Made by a program: the position numbers and the translations under genes. This document shows, one piece after another, positions 10,922 through 19,022 of a stretch of 64,000 nucleotides of DNA. The DNA is from Dermabacter hominis NBRC 106157 (lineage in GTDB: Bacteria > Actinomycetota > Actinomycetes > Actinomycetales > Dermabacteraceae): NCBI RefSeq assembly GCF_001570785.1, contig NZ_BCSI01000008.1, forward strand, positions 1 through 64,000, given 5' to 3'. The first letter of the stretch is position 1; every line of letters starts with the position of its first letter. A model generated the notes under the pieces. The model was not told the DNA's origin. It searched no databases and saw only the letters and a program-made list of their open reading frames with translations.

Positions 10922-11929
10922 TTACCGCGAAGCGAGCTGGTCGAGGGTCTCCTCGACCAGCTCTTTTTCTCGCGCTCCATACGTGCCAGCGAAAGCGCTG
11001 AGCGCCTCTCTGCCCGGCGGCATACCGTGCGCGGCAGCACCCGCAACGCGCGCAGCGGCGACGAGCTGCGCAAAATCGAGAGCGTCCCCGAGCTCGCGCC
11101 CCGCGACCACCGCGGTCACGAGCGCCGCCACGAGCGTGTCTCCCGCCCCCGTCGCATTCGCGCGCTCGACGACAAACCCCGGCCTCTCGAGCACCTGACC
11201 GCGACCCGCATCGATCGCGACAAGCCCCTTTCGGCCACGAGACACCACGACGAGCTCCACCCGATCGGCAAGTGCGCGCGCGGCCTCGAGCGCGGAATCG
11301 GTACGTGTGTAGCGTTTGGCTTCCTCGTCATTTGGGCAAAACGCGTAGCAATGCTCGAGGTGGCGCAAGATCGCCGGATCCCACGCGCCCGAGTCGTCGT
11401 GGCCAACGTCGGCCCAGATTCGCGTGCCGCGCTCCCGCTCCCCCGCAAGCAGAGGCATGGTGTCGCGCTCGAGCGAGACCGTGAGGTGCTGCGCTTGCTC
11501 GGCAAGAACATGCTCGGTCGTCGCAAGCGGAGCGCTCGGCAGGCCCCCCGTGTAGAACATGCGATCGCCTTCGTACGGGATCGCCGCTGTACACGGAACA
11601 TCCCAGCCCGCGCGCCTCACGCTCGCTCCGAGTCCCACACCGTCGGCCTCGAGCATCGGCTCGACGAGTCGGGAAATGGGCCCTTCACCAAGCTCGGTTC
11701 CGAGCGTGACGTCCATATCGAGCGCCGCCGCGGCACGCGCAACGTTTGCCGCGCCTCCAACAGCGAGGGCAACAGACTGCGTATGGCACTCCTCGCCAAG
11801 CTCCGGGAGCTGGGTGAAAGGCGTGAAAAGGACATCGAGGAACACAGGTCCCACGCATGCGAGATCACGAAGCGATAGGGTCGTTGGTGCCGCATCGTTG
11901 CAGGCTAGATTTTGATTCAGGTTCGTCAC
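10922..11929 (-). CDS. PfkB-family carbohydrate kinase
   Basis: This ribokinase/PfkB-family sugar kinase uses ATP to phosphorylate a sugar or nucleoside; the substrate is not predictable here. The N-terminal glycine motif VGGAANVARAA and the C-terminal signature ATGAGDT, with catalytic Asp near residue 264, are present. The GTG start at 11929 has no visible ribosome-binding site, and a start further in (before GPVFLDV) is possible. It is divergent from a GH4 phospho-glycosidase, so the two may act on the same imported sugar. Its 3' end also encodes a terminator for the opposite strand. Confidence 0.85.
   Translation of the reverse strand: MTNLNQNLACNDAAPTTLSLRDLACVGPVFLDVLFTPFTQLPELGEECHTQSVALAVGGAANVARAAAALDMDVTLGTELGEGPISRLVEPMLEADGVGLGASVRRAGWDVPCTAAIPYEGDRMFYTGGLPSAPLATTEHVLAEQAQHLTVSLERDTMPLLAGERERGTRIWADVGHDDSGAWDPAILRHLEHCYAFCPNDEEAKRYTRTDSALEAARALADRVELVVVSRGRKGLVAIDAGRGQVLERPGFVVERANATGAGDTLVAALVTAVVAGRELGDALDFAQLVAAARVAGAAAHGMPPGREALSAFAGTYGAREKELVEETLDQLASR
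10934..10968 (+). terminator. Intrinsic terminator of the mscR operon inside the pfkB-like coding end
   Basis: A perfect 13-bp stem (GAGCTGGTCGAGG 934-946, CCTCGACCAGCTC 951-963, counting from 10000) with a 4-base loop is followed on the plus strand by TTTTT. It lies 31 bases after the MBL gene stop. It is wholly within the last codons of the convergent kinase gene, where it encodes part of ELVEETLDQLASR. Confidence 0.85.
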
Positions 11930-11969
11930 GTAAAAAGGCTATGGCGCGCACGGGCGCCCGTCAAAGACG

Positions 11970-11990
11970 CGAGTGCACCTGTCGCACTCG
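11970..11990. promoter_or_regulatory. Inverted repeat between the divergent kinase and GH4 genes
   Basis: CGAGTGC-N7-GCACTCG is a perfect 7-bp inverted repeat in the 91-base divergent spacer, 30 bases before the GH4 start. Its position and symmetry suggest an operator for a sugar-responsive regulator that is not encoded nearby. No cognate regulator can be named. Confidence 0.4.
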
Positions 11991-12020
11991 TTCACACCAC
12001 ACCCATGAGGAGGCCCTCAC

Positions 12021-13409
12021 ATGAAACTCACGCTGCTCGGTGGAGGAGGCTTCCGCGTCCCGCTCATGGTTCGCACGCTCCTCAAGGACAGCTCCGAACA
12101 GCGGGTTCGCGCCCTCACCCTGTGGGACGCGAACGAGGAGCGCCTGCGCACGATGGCGCGGATCGTCGAAGCTATGACCGCCTCGGTCCCCCACGCGCCG
12201 AGCGTACGCATCGCTACTGACATGCGCGATGCGGTGCGCGGAGCCGATTTCGTTTTCAGTGCGATTCGCGTCGGTGGCACCGATGGCCGCGCGCAGGACG
12301 AGCGCATCGCGCATTCGTGCGGCGTGCTCGGCCAGGAAACGACGGGCTTCGGCGGCCTGAGCTACGCACTTCGCGGTATTCCCGTGGCGAGGGCCATCGC
12401 GGAGGCAATCCGCGACGAAGCCCCAAACGCCTACCTCATCAACTTCACGAACCCCGCGGGAATCATTACCGAGGTCTCGAGCGAGATTCTCGGTGACCGC
12501 GTGATCGGCATTTGCGACTCCCCCGTGGGCCTCGCTCGCCACGCCCTCACAGCACTCGAAGATGCCGGCGAGGTCGACCCCGGCACGAGCAGCCGCATCT
12601 TCGAAACCGGCGGTCCGGTGCACATCGACTACCTGGGCCTCAACCACCTCGGTTGGGTGCACCGCATCCTCGTGAACGGCCGCGATGTTCTCCCCACGGT
12701 TCTCGAGCGCCCCGACCTCATTGAATCGTTCGAGGAGGGCAAGCTTTTCGGTGCCAAGTGGGTTCAGCACATTGGCGCGCTGCCGAACGAGTACCTGCAC
12801 TACTACTACTACGCGCGCGAAGCGCGCCTTGCCGACGATCGCGCGGAAGCAACGCGCGGGATCTTCCTTGCCTCCCAGCAGGCCAATTTCTATCGCGAAG
12901 CCGCGCACCTCGACGGGCACGCGGCATTCGAGGCATGGAACCGCACGCGTGAAGAGCGCGAAGAAACGTATATGGCGACGAACCGCGAAGCCGCGGGTGG
13001 AATCGAGCGCGAGGCCGCGGACATCGAATCGGGCGGTTACGACCGCGTTGCGCTCGCCGTGATGAAGGCCCTCGCCTTCGATCAGGCGACCGAGCTGATC
13101 GTCAACACGCCCAATAGGGGCCGCATTCCGTCGCTCCCGGACGATGCCGTCGTCGAGGCTCCGTGCCGCATCGACTCTAATGGCGCGACGCCACTGGAGG
13201 TCACCCCGCTCACAGGCCACCAGCTCGCCCTCGTCACCCAGGTCAAGAACGCCGAGCGCACCGTGATCGCTGCTTCCCGCGAGGGAAGCGCCGATCTGGC
13301 CGTCGAGGCGTTCTTCTCCCACCCGCTCGTCGACGGCGTCGGTGTCGCGCGCGAGCTGCTCGAGAAGGCCAAAGAGAGCTTCGCCGAGGACCTCGCCTAC
13401 CTCCGCTGA
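12021..13409 (+). CDS. Glycoside hydrolase family 4 (probable 6-phospho-beta-glucosidase)
   Basis: GH4 enzymes cleave (usually phosphorylated) glycosides by an NAD+- and divalent-metal-dependent redox mechanism. The 462-residue protein shows the N-terminal nucleotide-binding [15 protein letters not shown] (141-147), the metal-ligand cysteine C165 in GICDSP and GLNHLGW with N208/H209. Overall it resembles actinobacterial phospho-beta-glucosidases, but CDSP differs from the usual CN(V/I)P, so the anomer and phosphorylation state of the substrate are open. AGGAGG precedes the ATG. No PTS transporter is in the window. It ends 13 bases inside the convergent CtaG-CopD gene. Confidence 0.82.
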   Translation: MKLTLLGGGGFRVPLMVRTLLKDSSEQRVRALTLWDANEERLRTMARIVEAMTASVPHAPSVRIATDMRDAVRGADFVFSAIRVGGTDGRAQDERIAHSCGVLGQETTGFGGLSYALRGIPVARAIAEAIRDEAPNAYLINFTNPAGIITEVSSEILGDRVIGICDSPVGLARHALTALEDAGEVDPGTSSRIFETGGPVHIDYLGLNHLGWVHRILVNGRDVLPTVLERPDLIESFEEGKLFGAKWVQHIGALPNEYLHYYYYAREARLADDRAEATRGIFLASQQANFYREAAHLDGHAAFEAWNRTREEREETYMATNREAAGGIEREAADIESGGYDRVALAVMKALAFDQATELIVNTPNRGRIPSLPDDAVVEAPCRIDSNGATPLEVTPLTGHQLALVTQVKNAERTVIAASREGSADLAVEAFFSHPLVDGVGVARELLEKAKESFAEDLAYLR

Positions 13410-15493
13410 GCGGAATCAGACTCATCGCCTACGTGCGTGCCCTCGCCATCCTGTAGGGCACGCAAGTAGGCGTTGTAGTTTTCGAGCTCAGCTCCTCCGT
13501 CGCGCTCCGCCTTGCGGTCATAGTTACGGGCCGCCCTCTCTTCGCTGCGCGACCACTGGATTCCCGCGATGAGGGCATAGAACGCCGTGGGGACCTCGCT
13601 GATACCCCACATGATCGAGCCGCCCGCAAATTGCTGACGCTCAAGTTCAGCGCGCGGGAACATATTGAGAAGCGTGTACCAATCTCCGCCGATGAGCCAG
13701 GTCGCGCTCACGACAGCGATGCCAAAGAAGGCGTGGAACGTGAGCGTAACAAGCAGCGTGACGAGCTTGAGCACGGGGCTTATGGGCTTTTGGGCGGGGT
13801 CGATGCCGATAATCACCCACGCAAACAGGTAGCCCGCAAGGAGGAAGTGGACGGTCATGAGGAGGTGACCGACGTGTTCGAACATCGCCCACGTGAAAAA
13901 CGGGGTGAAATAAAACAGCACGAGCGAGCCCGCGAAGAGGAAACCGGCAATCGGCGGGCTTGAGACGACGGCCGCGTAGCGCGTGTGAAGGATCGCGAGG
14001 ATCCACTCGCGCATGCCGCGCGAGCCGTCGCTCCTGGGCGTCGCGGCCCGGCTGAGCATCGTGACCGGCGCGCCGAGTACGAGAAGCGGCGGGACAATAA
14101 CCATGAGCGCCATGTGCTGGGTCATGTGGGCATCGAAACGCACGCGCCCGAACGCGGCCGCACCACCGCTCATCACCCAGAAAAGTGCGAGACACCCCGC
14201 AAGCCAGAAGATCGTGCGCGAGAGCGGCCAGTGGTCTCCGCGTGTACGCAGACGGGCCAGCCCCATGATGTAGAGCACGGCAAAGAGAGCAGCAACGCCC
14301 GTGAACATCCAGTCCATCTGCCATACGGTGATGAGGCTCAGGAGGGAGAACTCGCCGCTCGGAGGCTCGTATCCCACGAGAGAAAGTACGCGATAGGTCT
14401 CGGGCGGCACGTACTGAGGTACCGGCGGCTGGGAACGGCCGAGGGCACTCGAGGCGCCGAGAATGACGGCAGCAATAAGCACCTCCACGCGCGCGAGGCG
14501 GGCGAAGGCGCGGCGGGCTGCGCGCTCGGCATGCGCGTGGGCCGGTCCGACGGTTCCCTTCATCCTGTCGCCGCGCGCGACGGAGGTGTAGGTATTCACA
14601 AGCGGGGTGAGCGCGCGGCGCCGTTGCGCGTACCCAATCGCGGCGATGGCAACCGTAAGCAGGGCCTTGAGAAGCACGAGCCATCCGTAGCGAGTGGTGA
14701 CGAATTGCGCGGGGTTTTCCAGCCGGATCGCGGCGTTGATGATCCCGGAATAGACGAGCGCGAGGATGGCAAAGAGAGCCCACGGGCTATAGCGCTTGAG
14801 CCACGTTGCGAGAGTCGCGGTATCGGTTCGGTGTGCTTCGGCAAGAAACACGAGGAGCGGACCGAGCCACGTGAGAACGCCAAGGAGGTGCGCGATCATG
14901 GCGTTGACGGCGTTGAGGTGGTCGGTCGAGTTGCCGGCGTGCCCGAGGAACCCGAGGGCGATGACACTCAGGGCAAGCAGGGCGGTCAGCCACCCTGCTC
15001 CGCGCAGGTGCCTCGTGAGGGCGCCGATCCCCGCGGATAGGAGGGCGAAGACGAGGGCCCACACGGTGGCGCGCCCCAGGTCGGTCCTCCATATGAAGTA
15101 GCCGAGCTGCTGAGGGGACATCGAGCCCCGCGCGTTGGCGTACGTGAGATAGGTGCCGAGCGCGAGGAGCAGCGCGTAGCCGAGGGTGAAGAGTACGGCG
15201 AGCCGGCGCTGCCGATCCTGCACACCGCTCAGACGAGGGCTCTTATGGCCGCGCGTGCGGCCGCTGCCCGGCTGAAAGAGGCTCAGCGTGAGTGCATAGC
15301 CAAAGGCGAGGGCAAGCGCGAGGTATTCGGCGCATTTGACGGCAACGACAAGGTCGTTGGTAAGGGTGCCAAACGTGCTCGCAAGCGGTCCGTTTGCTTC
15401 ACCGGTGAGGGTGAGACCAAGGACCGCCGCGAGGCCACCGGCAACAATGACGAGAACGCTCAGGGGCAAGAGAGTGCGCGAGAGTCCTTTCAC
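13397..15493 (-). CDS. CopD-CtaG fusion membrane protein
   Basis: This is a polytopic membrane protein. The first half resembles CopD (copper resistance/import) and the second half, from about residue 390, resembles Caa3-type CtaG, a copper-delivery assembly factor for cytochrome c oxidase. Such fusions are common in actinobacteria. Many hydrophobic spans and conserved His-containing segments (for example DAHMTQHMALM) support membrane copper handling. The frame is open to 15532, but a GTG at 15493 overlaps the stop of the upstream methyltransferase as GTGA and is the likely coupled start (698 residues). Confidence 0.85.
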   Translation of the reverse strand: MKGLSRTLLPLSVLVIVAGGLAAVLGLTLTGEANGPLASTFGTLTNDLVVAVKCAEYLALALAFGYALTLSLFQPGSGRTRGHKSPRLSGVQDRQRRLAVLFTLGYALLLALGTYLTYANARGSMSPQQLGYFIWRTDLGRATVWALVFALLSAGIGALTRHLRGAGWLTALLALSVIALGFLGHAGNSTDHLNAVNAMIAHLLGVLTWLGPLLVFLAEAHRTDTATLATWLKRYSPWALFAILALVYSGIINAAIRLENPAQFVTTRYGWLVLLKALLTVAIAAIGYAQRRRALTPLVNTYTSVARGDRMKGTVGPAHAHAERAARRAFARLARVEVLIAAVILGASSALGRSQPPVPQYVPPETYRVLSLVGYEPPSGEFSLLSLITVWQMDWMFTGVAALFAVLYIMGLARLRTRGDHWPLSRTIFWLAGCLALFWVMSGGAAAFGRVRFDAHMTQHMALMVIVPPLLVLGAPVTMLSRAATPRSDGSRGMREWILAILHTRYAAVVSSPPIAGFLFAGSLVLFYFTPFFTWAMFEHVGHLLMTVHFLLAGYLFAWVIIGIDPAQKPISPVLKLVTLLVTLTFHAFFGIAVVSATWLIGGDWYTLLNMFPRAELERQQFAGGSIMWGISEVPTAFYALIAGIQWSRSEERAARNYDRKAERDGGAELENYNAYLRALQDGEGTHVGDESDSAQRR

Positions 15494-16365
15494 CACGCAC
15501 CTGCTCGTGCGCGCGCCGACTCGAACAGGCACAGGGTTGTGGCGGTTGCAAGGTTGAGGGATTCGGCGCTCCCGTAAATCGGGATGGCCACGCGAGTATC
15601 GGCCGCCTCGAGTGTTGCCTCGTCAAGACCGTGGGCCTCGTTGCCCATGAGCCACGCGAGGCGCTCGGGTGGAGTCCAGTCAAATAGATTCTGCGCGCCT
15701 CGCGGGCTGGTCGCCGCCGTTGCGATGTTGCGAGAGCGCAGCGCATCGAGGAGTTCACCCATGGGGACCTTGCGGGCAAAAGGAACGTGAAAGAGGCTTC
15801 CGGCACTTGCGCGTACAACCTTGGGCGCGAGCGGGTCGACGGAGCCCTCGGAAAAGAACACGGCGTGGGCACCGGAGGCGTCGGCCGTGCGCATGACGAG
15901 CCCGGCGTTACCGGGGTCCTGAAGGCGCTCGCACACGACGATCGTCACGGGCCCCGTCCCCTGGGCATCGAGCAGATCACGCCAGTCACGCTCCACACTT
16001 CGCGCAACGGCGATGGCACCCTGAGGATTTGTGACGCTCTGATGGCCCTGCTCGCGCACCATGGCCTCAATGACGTCGGGGGTGACGAGGCGCGGGCGCG
16101 CGCCGACCGTTTCAGCAAGCTGCTCGAGCTCCGGATGTGCGTCGCGCGCTTTTGTCGTCAGGTAGAGCTCGTCGAGGATGCCGCCCCGCCCCTCGGCTCG
16201 GTCGCGAGCTTCGCGTTCGAGGAGCGCGCGTACCGCTTGGGGGCCCTCCACCCGGAATCGACCTTCGCGCTGACGCACTGAGCGCCCGGAAAGGGCGGCG
16301 ATTTTTCCGACCCGCGCACTTCGCGGCGTCAGCATCGCACCCTCCGGGCGCTCAGAGTGTGTCAT
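15490..16365 (-). CDS. SpoU/TrmH-family rRNA 2'-O-methyltransferase
   Basis: This SPOUT-class RNA methyltransferase, 291 residues, probably modifies 23S rRNA. It has the SPOUT signatures: the middle segment VCERLQDPGNAGLVMRTADA, NEAHGL and the C-terminal IPIYGSAESLNLATA knot motif. The N-terminal part is a substrate-binding domain. It begins nine bases after the rplT stop in the infC-rpmI-rplT operon, the standard place for this gene in actinobacteria. Its exact target nucleotide cannot be told from sequence. Confidence 0.9.
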   Translation of the reverse strand: MTHSERPEGAMLTPRSARVGKIAALSGRSVRQREGRFRVEGPQAVRALLEREARDRAEGRGGILDELYLTTKARDAHPELEQLAETVGARPRLVTPDVIEAMVREQGHQSVTNPQGAIAVARSVERDWRDLLDAQGTGPVTIVVCERLQDPGNAGLVMRTADASGAHAVFFSEGSVDPLAPKVVRASAGSLFHVPFARKVPMGELLDALRSRNIATAATSPRGAQNLFDWTPPERLAWLMGNEAHGLDEATLEAADTRVAIPIYGSAESLNLATATTLCLFESARARAGAW

Positions 16366-16373
16366 TGGGTAGA

Positions 16374-16754
16374 TCAGGCTACCGGTGCGTTGACGTCCTT
16401 CGGGAGGGCGTTCTTCGCGATGGTCACGAGCTGGGCGAACGCAGCCGAGTCGTTCACGGCGAGTTCGGCGAGCATACGGCGATCAACCTCGACACCCGCG
16501 AGGCCGAGACCCTGGATGAAGCGGTTGTAGGTCATGCCGTTGGCGCGTGCCGCAGCATTGATGCGCTGGATCCAGAGGCGACGGAAGTCGCTCTTGCGAA
16601 CCTTGCGGTCGCGGTAGCTGTAGGTACCCGAGTGGAGCACCTGCTCCTTCGCCTTGCGGTACAGGCGCGAGCGCTGACCGCTGTAACCGGAGGCCTGTTC
16701 GAGGATCTCCCTGCGCTTTTTCTTGGCGTTGACCGCCCTTTTCACGCGTGCCAC
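16374..16754 (-). CDS. rplT: 50S ribosomal protein L20
   Basis: L20 binds 23S rRNA early in large-subunit assembly. The 126-residue basic protein starts [15 protein letters not shown] and contains [16 protein letters not shown], both diagnostic. It is third in infC-rpmI-rplT, 48 bases after rpmI. Its C-terminus (PKDVNAPVA) is slightly extended relative to the shortest homologues, which is common in actinobacteria. Confidence 0.98.
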   Translation of the reverse strand: MARVKRAVNAKKKRREILEQASGYSGQRSRLYRKAKEQVLHSGTYSYRDRKVRKSDFRRLWIQRINAAARANGMTYNRFIQGLGLAGVEVDRRMLAELAVNDSAAFAQLVTIAKNALPKDVNAPVA

Positions 16755-16802
16755 GTGATTCTCCTTTGGTCGAAATGAAAAGTCTTATGGGGTGCTGAAA
16801 AC

Positions 16803-16997
16803 TCAGCGGCCAAGCATGCGCTTGAGGTTCTTGACGTCGCTCTTGGCAACGTCGGTCACGCCGGCGAGGCGGCGCTTGTGGCGCGAGGTCTTGGCCTCGG
16901 CCTTGTGGTACGCGTTTGCGCGTTGGCGCTGCAGCTTGCCGGAGCCGGTGATGCGGATGCGCTTCTTCGCACCGGAGTGCGTCTTGTTCTTCGGCAT
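16803..16997 (-). CDS. rpmI: 50S ribosomal protein L35
   Basis: L35 is a 64-residue basic protein of the large ribosomal subunit. The start MPKNKTHSGAKKRI and the segment ITGSGKLQRQRA are family hallmarks. AAGGAGAA precedes the ATG. It sits 29 bases after infC and before rplT, the conserved operon order. Confidence 0.98.
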   Translation of the reverse strand: MPKNKTHSGAKKRIRITGSGKLQRQRANAYHKAEAKTSRHKRRLAGVTDVAKSDVKNLKRMLGR

Positions 16998-17026
16998 AGT
17001 GCCTGTTCTCCTTCTGATTAAGCGCC

Positions 17027-17614
17027 CTATTCGGCGCTGGCTTCCTTCGCTGCGGCCTTTTCCGCATCGCTCTTGCGCTTGCGGGCTTCGGCGCGAGCCT
17101 GGGACTTCTTCTTGTGCGGCCCGAGCACCATGACCATCGTGCGGCCATCGACGCGCGGGTGGGATTCGACGAAGCCTGCTTCAGCGACGTCTTCAGCCAT
17201 TCGCTGCATGAGCTTCATGCCCATTTCGGGGCGCGACTGCTCACGGCCGCGGAATCGAATCATGACCTTGACCTTGTCGCCACCGTTGAGGAACTTCTCG
17301 ACGTTGCGCTTCTTGGTCTCGTAGTCGTGCGTGTCAATCTTGAGGCCCATGCGAATTTCCTTCTGCTGGGCATTGACCTGGTTCTTGCGCGCCTCGCGAG
17401 CTTTGAGCTTCGCTTCGTATTTGAACTTTCCGTAGTCCATGAGGCGTGCGACCGGTGGGTTCGCACCCGGAGCAACCTCGACGAGGTCGAGATCGGCTTC
17501 GTTCGCGAGCCGCAACGCGTCTTCGATACGGACTTCCCCGACCTGTTCACCGTTGGGCCCCACAAGAAGGACCTTGGGCGAGCGGATCTGCCCGTTGATT
17601 CGCTGTTCGCTGAT
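17027..17614 (-). CDS. infC: Translation initiation factor IF-3, probable AUC start
   Basis: IF-3 binds the 30S subunit and enforces start-codon fidelity. A conventional start would be the GTG at 17563, but that omits the conserved N-terminus. Upstream in frame the sequence reads [17 protein letters not shown], matching the family N-terminus, and an in-frame TGA lies three codons before that. The only sensible initiator is ATC at 17612-17614, preceded by GAGGAG with GGAG five bases away. Rare AUU/AUC starts in infC are a known autoregulatory device: IF-3 represses initiation at its own non-standard codon. The product would be 195 residues. Confidence 0.93.
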   Translation of the reverse strand: MSEQRINGQIRSPKVLLVGPNGEQVGEVRIEDALRLANEADLDLVEVAPGANPPVARLMDYGKFKYEAKLKAREARKNQVNAQQKEIRMGLKIDTHDYETKKRNVEKFLNGGDKVKVMIRFRGREQSRPEMGMKLMQRMAEDVAEAGFVESHPRVDGRTMVMVLGPHKKKSQARAEARKRKSDAEKAAAKEASAE

Positions 17615-17650
17615 GACTGCTCCTCACACAATAGAAATGCCTGGAACATC

Positions 17651-17701
17651 AAAAAGGCCCCCGTGCATGCGGAGGCCCAACTCGCGCGAGGGTGCGCGAG
17701 T
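17651..17701 (-). promoter_or_regulatory. infC leader with attenuator-like hairpins
   Basis: On the minus strand two hairpins precede infC. The first is a perfect 8-bp stem, ACTCGCGC/GCGCGAGT (17680-17701). The second, GGCCTCCG/CGGGGGCC (17656-17677), is followed by TTTTT (17651-17655), a complete intrinsic terminator 37 bases before the infC start codon. A terminator placed between promoter and gene suggests transcription attenuation of infC-rpmI-rplT, as with ribosomal-protein leaders in other bacteria. The sensing mechanism is unknown. Confidence 0.65.
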
Positions 17702-17750
17702 CTCGTACTGACCCGGCAGCCTCGGCCGCTCGGGTGGGAGTGGGCTCCAC

Positions 17751-17779
17751 TTGTAAGGGAACGCGAATGTTCCGAACAA
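17751..17779 (-). promoter_or_regulatory. Possible infC operon promoter
   Basis: The minus strand reads TTGTTC (17774-17779), 17 bases, TTACAA (17751-17756). The -35 is fair and the -10 weak. It would give a leader of about 130 bases containing both hairpins. No better candidate is visible between 17702 and 17800. Confidence 0.35.
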
Positions 17780-17919
17780 CAACGTTAGCAGGCGGCGCGA
17801 TTGTGCGGAAGGGGTGGCCGCGCCCGTGTGGCAGGCCTTACAAGCCCGACGCCACCCATCCCCTACGACTTTCCCGTTCGCCTCACTTCTCACACATCAC
17901 CAATTAAGAAATCCTGATT

Positions 17920-17961
17920 TTGCATAATCGGCGCGGCCTCTGTAAGGATAGGGCAGCCTTA
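17920..17961 (+). promoter_or_regulatory. Promoter and DtxR/IdeR-like iron box of the siderophore importer
   Basis: TTGCAT (17920-17925), 17 bases and TAAGGA (17943-17948) form a possible promoter. Overlapping its -10 is a 19-base inverted repeat, TAAGGATAGGGCAGCCTTA (17943-17961). It agrees with the DtxR/IdeR consensus TTAGGTTAGSCTAACCTAA at roughly 13 of 19 positions by eye. A metal-loaded repressor bound there would block transcription of the four-gene transporter when iron is plentiful. Confidence 0.55.
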
Positions 17962-18005
17962 CCTCAGTCGATGAGCGACCGAGGACGACACAGAAAAGAG
18001 ACTCT

Positions 18006-19007
18006 ATGACGTCCATGACGCGCCGACAGCTCGGCCTCTTCACCCTTGCCGCGTGCTCCACGGGCGCCCTCGCCTCGTGCAGTGGCGACTCGACAAAGCA
18101 GGACGCCCGGTCGTCAAGCGACGCGAGCGGCACCCGCACCGTCACCGACGCTCGCGGCAAAGTGGACGTTCCCGTATCACCGAAACGCATTGGTGCAACC
18201 GACAACCGGATCTTCCGCAGCCTCGAGGCATGGGGAGTCGACCTGGTCGTCGCGCCGCGCCAGCTCATGCCGAAGGGCATTTCCTACAAGGATGACGAGA
18301 ACATTCTCGATTCGGGATCACACCGCGAACCCGACCTCGAACAGTTCGTCGCTGCCGATCCCGATCTCGTTCTCAATGGCCAGCGCTACGCGCAGTACTA
18401 CGAGGACATCAAGGCTCTCGTGCCAAACGCGGCGATCGTCGACACCGACATCGACACTGAGAAGAAACCGCTCGACGACGAGCTCAAGCGCCAGATCACA
18501 CTCCTCGGCGCCACCCTCGGACACGAAACCGAAGCGCAGAAGCTCATCGAGGCTTTCGAGGCCGCCATCGAGCGCGTCAAGACGGCATATTCCACCGACA
18601 ACACGGTCATGGGGCTCATTACCTCGGGCGGAACGATCAATTATGCGGCTCCCAAAACGGGCAGGGCCATAGGCCCCCTGTTCCCCGTCCTGGGCCTCAC
18701 TCCCGCGCTCGAGGTTGAAGGCACCGGCGACCACAAAGGCGACGATGTATCGCTCGAAGCCATCGCCTCCGCGAACCCCGACTGGATCATCGTCATGGAC
18801 CGCGACGCGGCCGTCGCCGCCGACGAGGAAGGTTACAAGCCCGCCGCCGAACTCATCGAGAACGCTGAAGCCCTCGCGCACGTCACGGCCATCACCGAAG
18901 GTCACGTCGTGTACATGCCCTCGAACTTCTACATCACCGAGGACATCCAGGCCTACACGGAATTCCTCGAGACCTTCGCGGACGCTCTCGAGTCGAAAAA
19001 GAGCTGA
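18006..19007 (+). CDS. Siderophore ABC transporter substrate-binding lipoprotein
   Basis: This is the extracellular receptor for a ferric siderophore. The N-terminus has a twin-arginine-like TRRQLGLF and a lipobox ALASC (C25 lipidated), so it is probably a membrane-anchored lipoprotein. The mature part is a type III (FepB/FatB-like) binding protein with the DARGKVDVPVSPKRI opening and DPDLVLNGQRY. It resembles the YclQ/CeuE group, whose members bind catecholate or mixed siderophores; the actual ligand is unknown. Two permeases and an ATPase follow in one operon. Confidence 0.9.
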   Translation: MTSMTRRQLGLFTLAACSTGALASCSGDSTKQDARSSSDASGTRTVTDARGKVDVPVSPKRIGATDNRIFRSLEAWGVDLVVAPRQLMPKGISYKDDENILDSGSHREPDLEQFVAADPDLVLNGQRYAQYYEDIKALVPNAAIVDTDIDTEKKPLDDELKRQITLLGATLGHETEAQKLIEAFEAAIERVKTAYSTDNTVMGLITSGGTINYAAPKTGRAIGPLFPVLGLTPALEVEGTGDHKGDDVSLEAIASANPDWIIVMDRDAAVAADEEGYKPAAELIENAEALAHVTAITEGHVVYMPSNFYITEDIQAYTEFLETFADALESKKS

Positions 19008-19022
19008 CGCACAAAGGACTGC

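Larger units (their letters stand above)
17615..18005. other. Divergent regulatory region between infC and the siderophore importer
   Basis: These 391 bases hold no gene. From the infC side they contain the infC leader with two hairpins (17651-17701) and a possible promoter (17751-17779). From about 17920 the plus-strand promoter and DtxR-like operator of the siderophore transporter follow. I see nothing further in 17800-17915. Confidence 0.6.
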
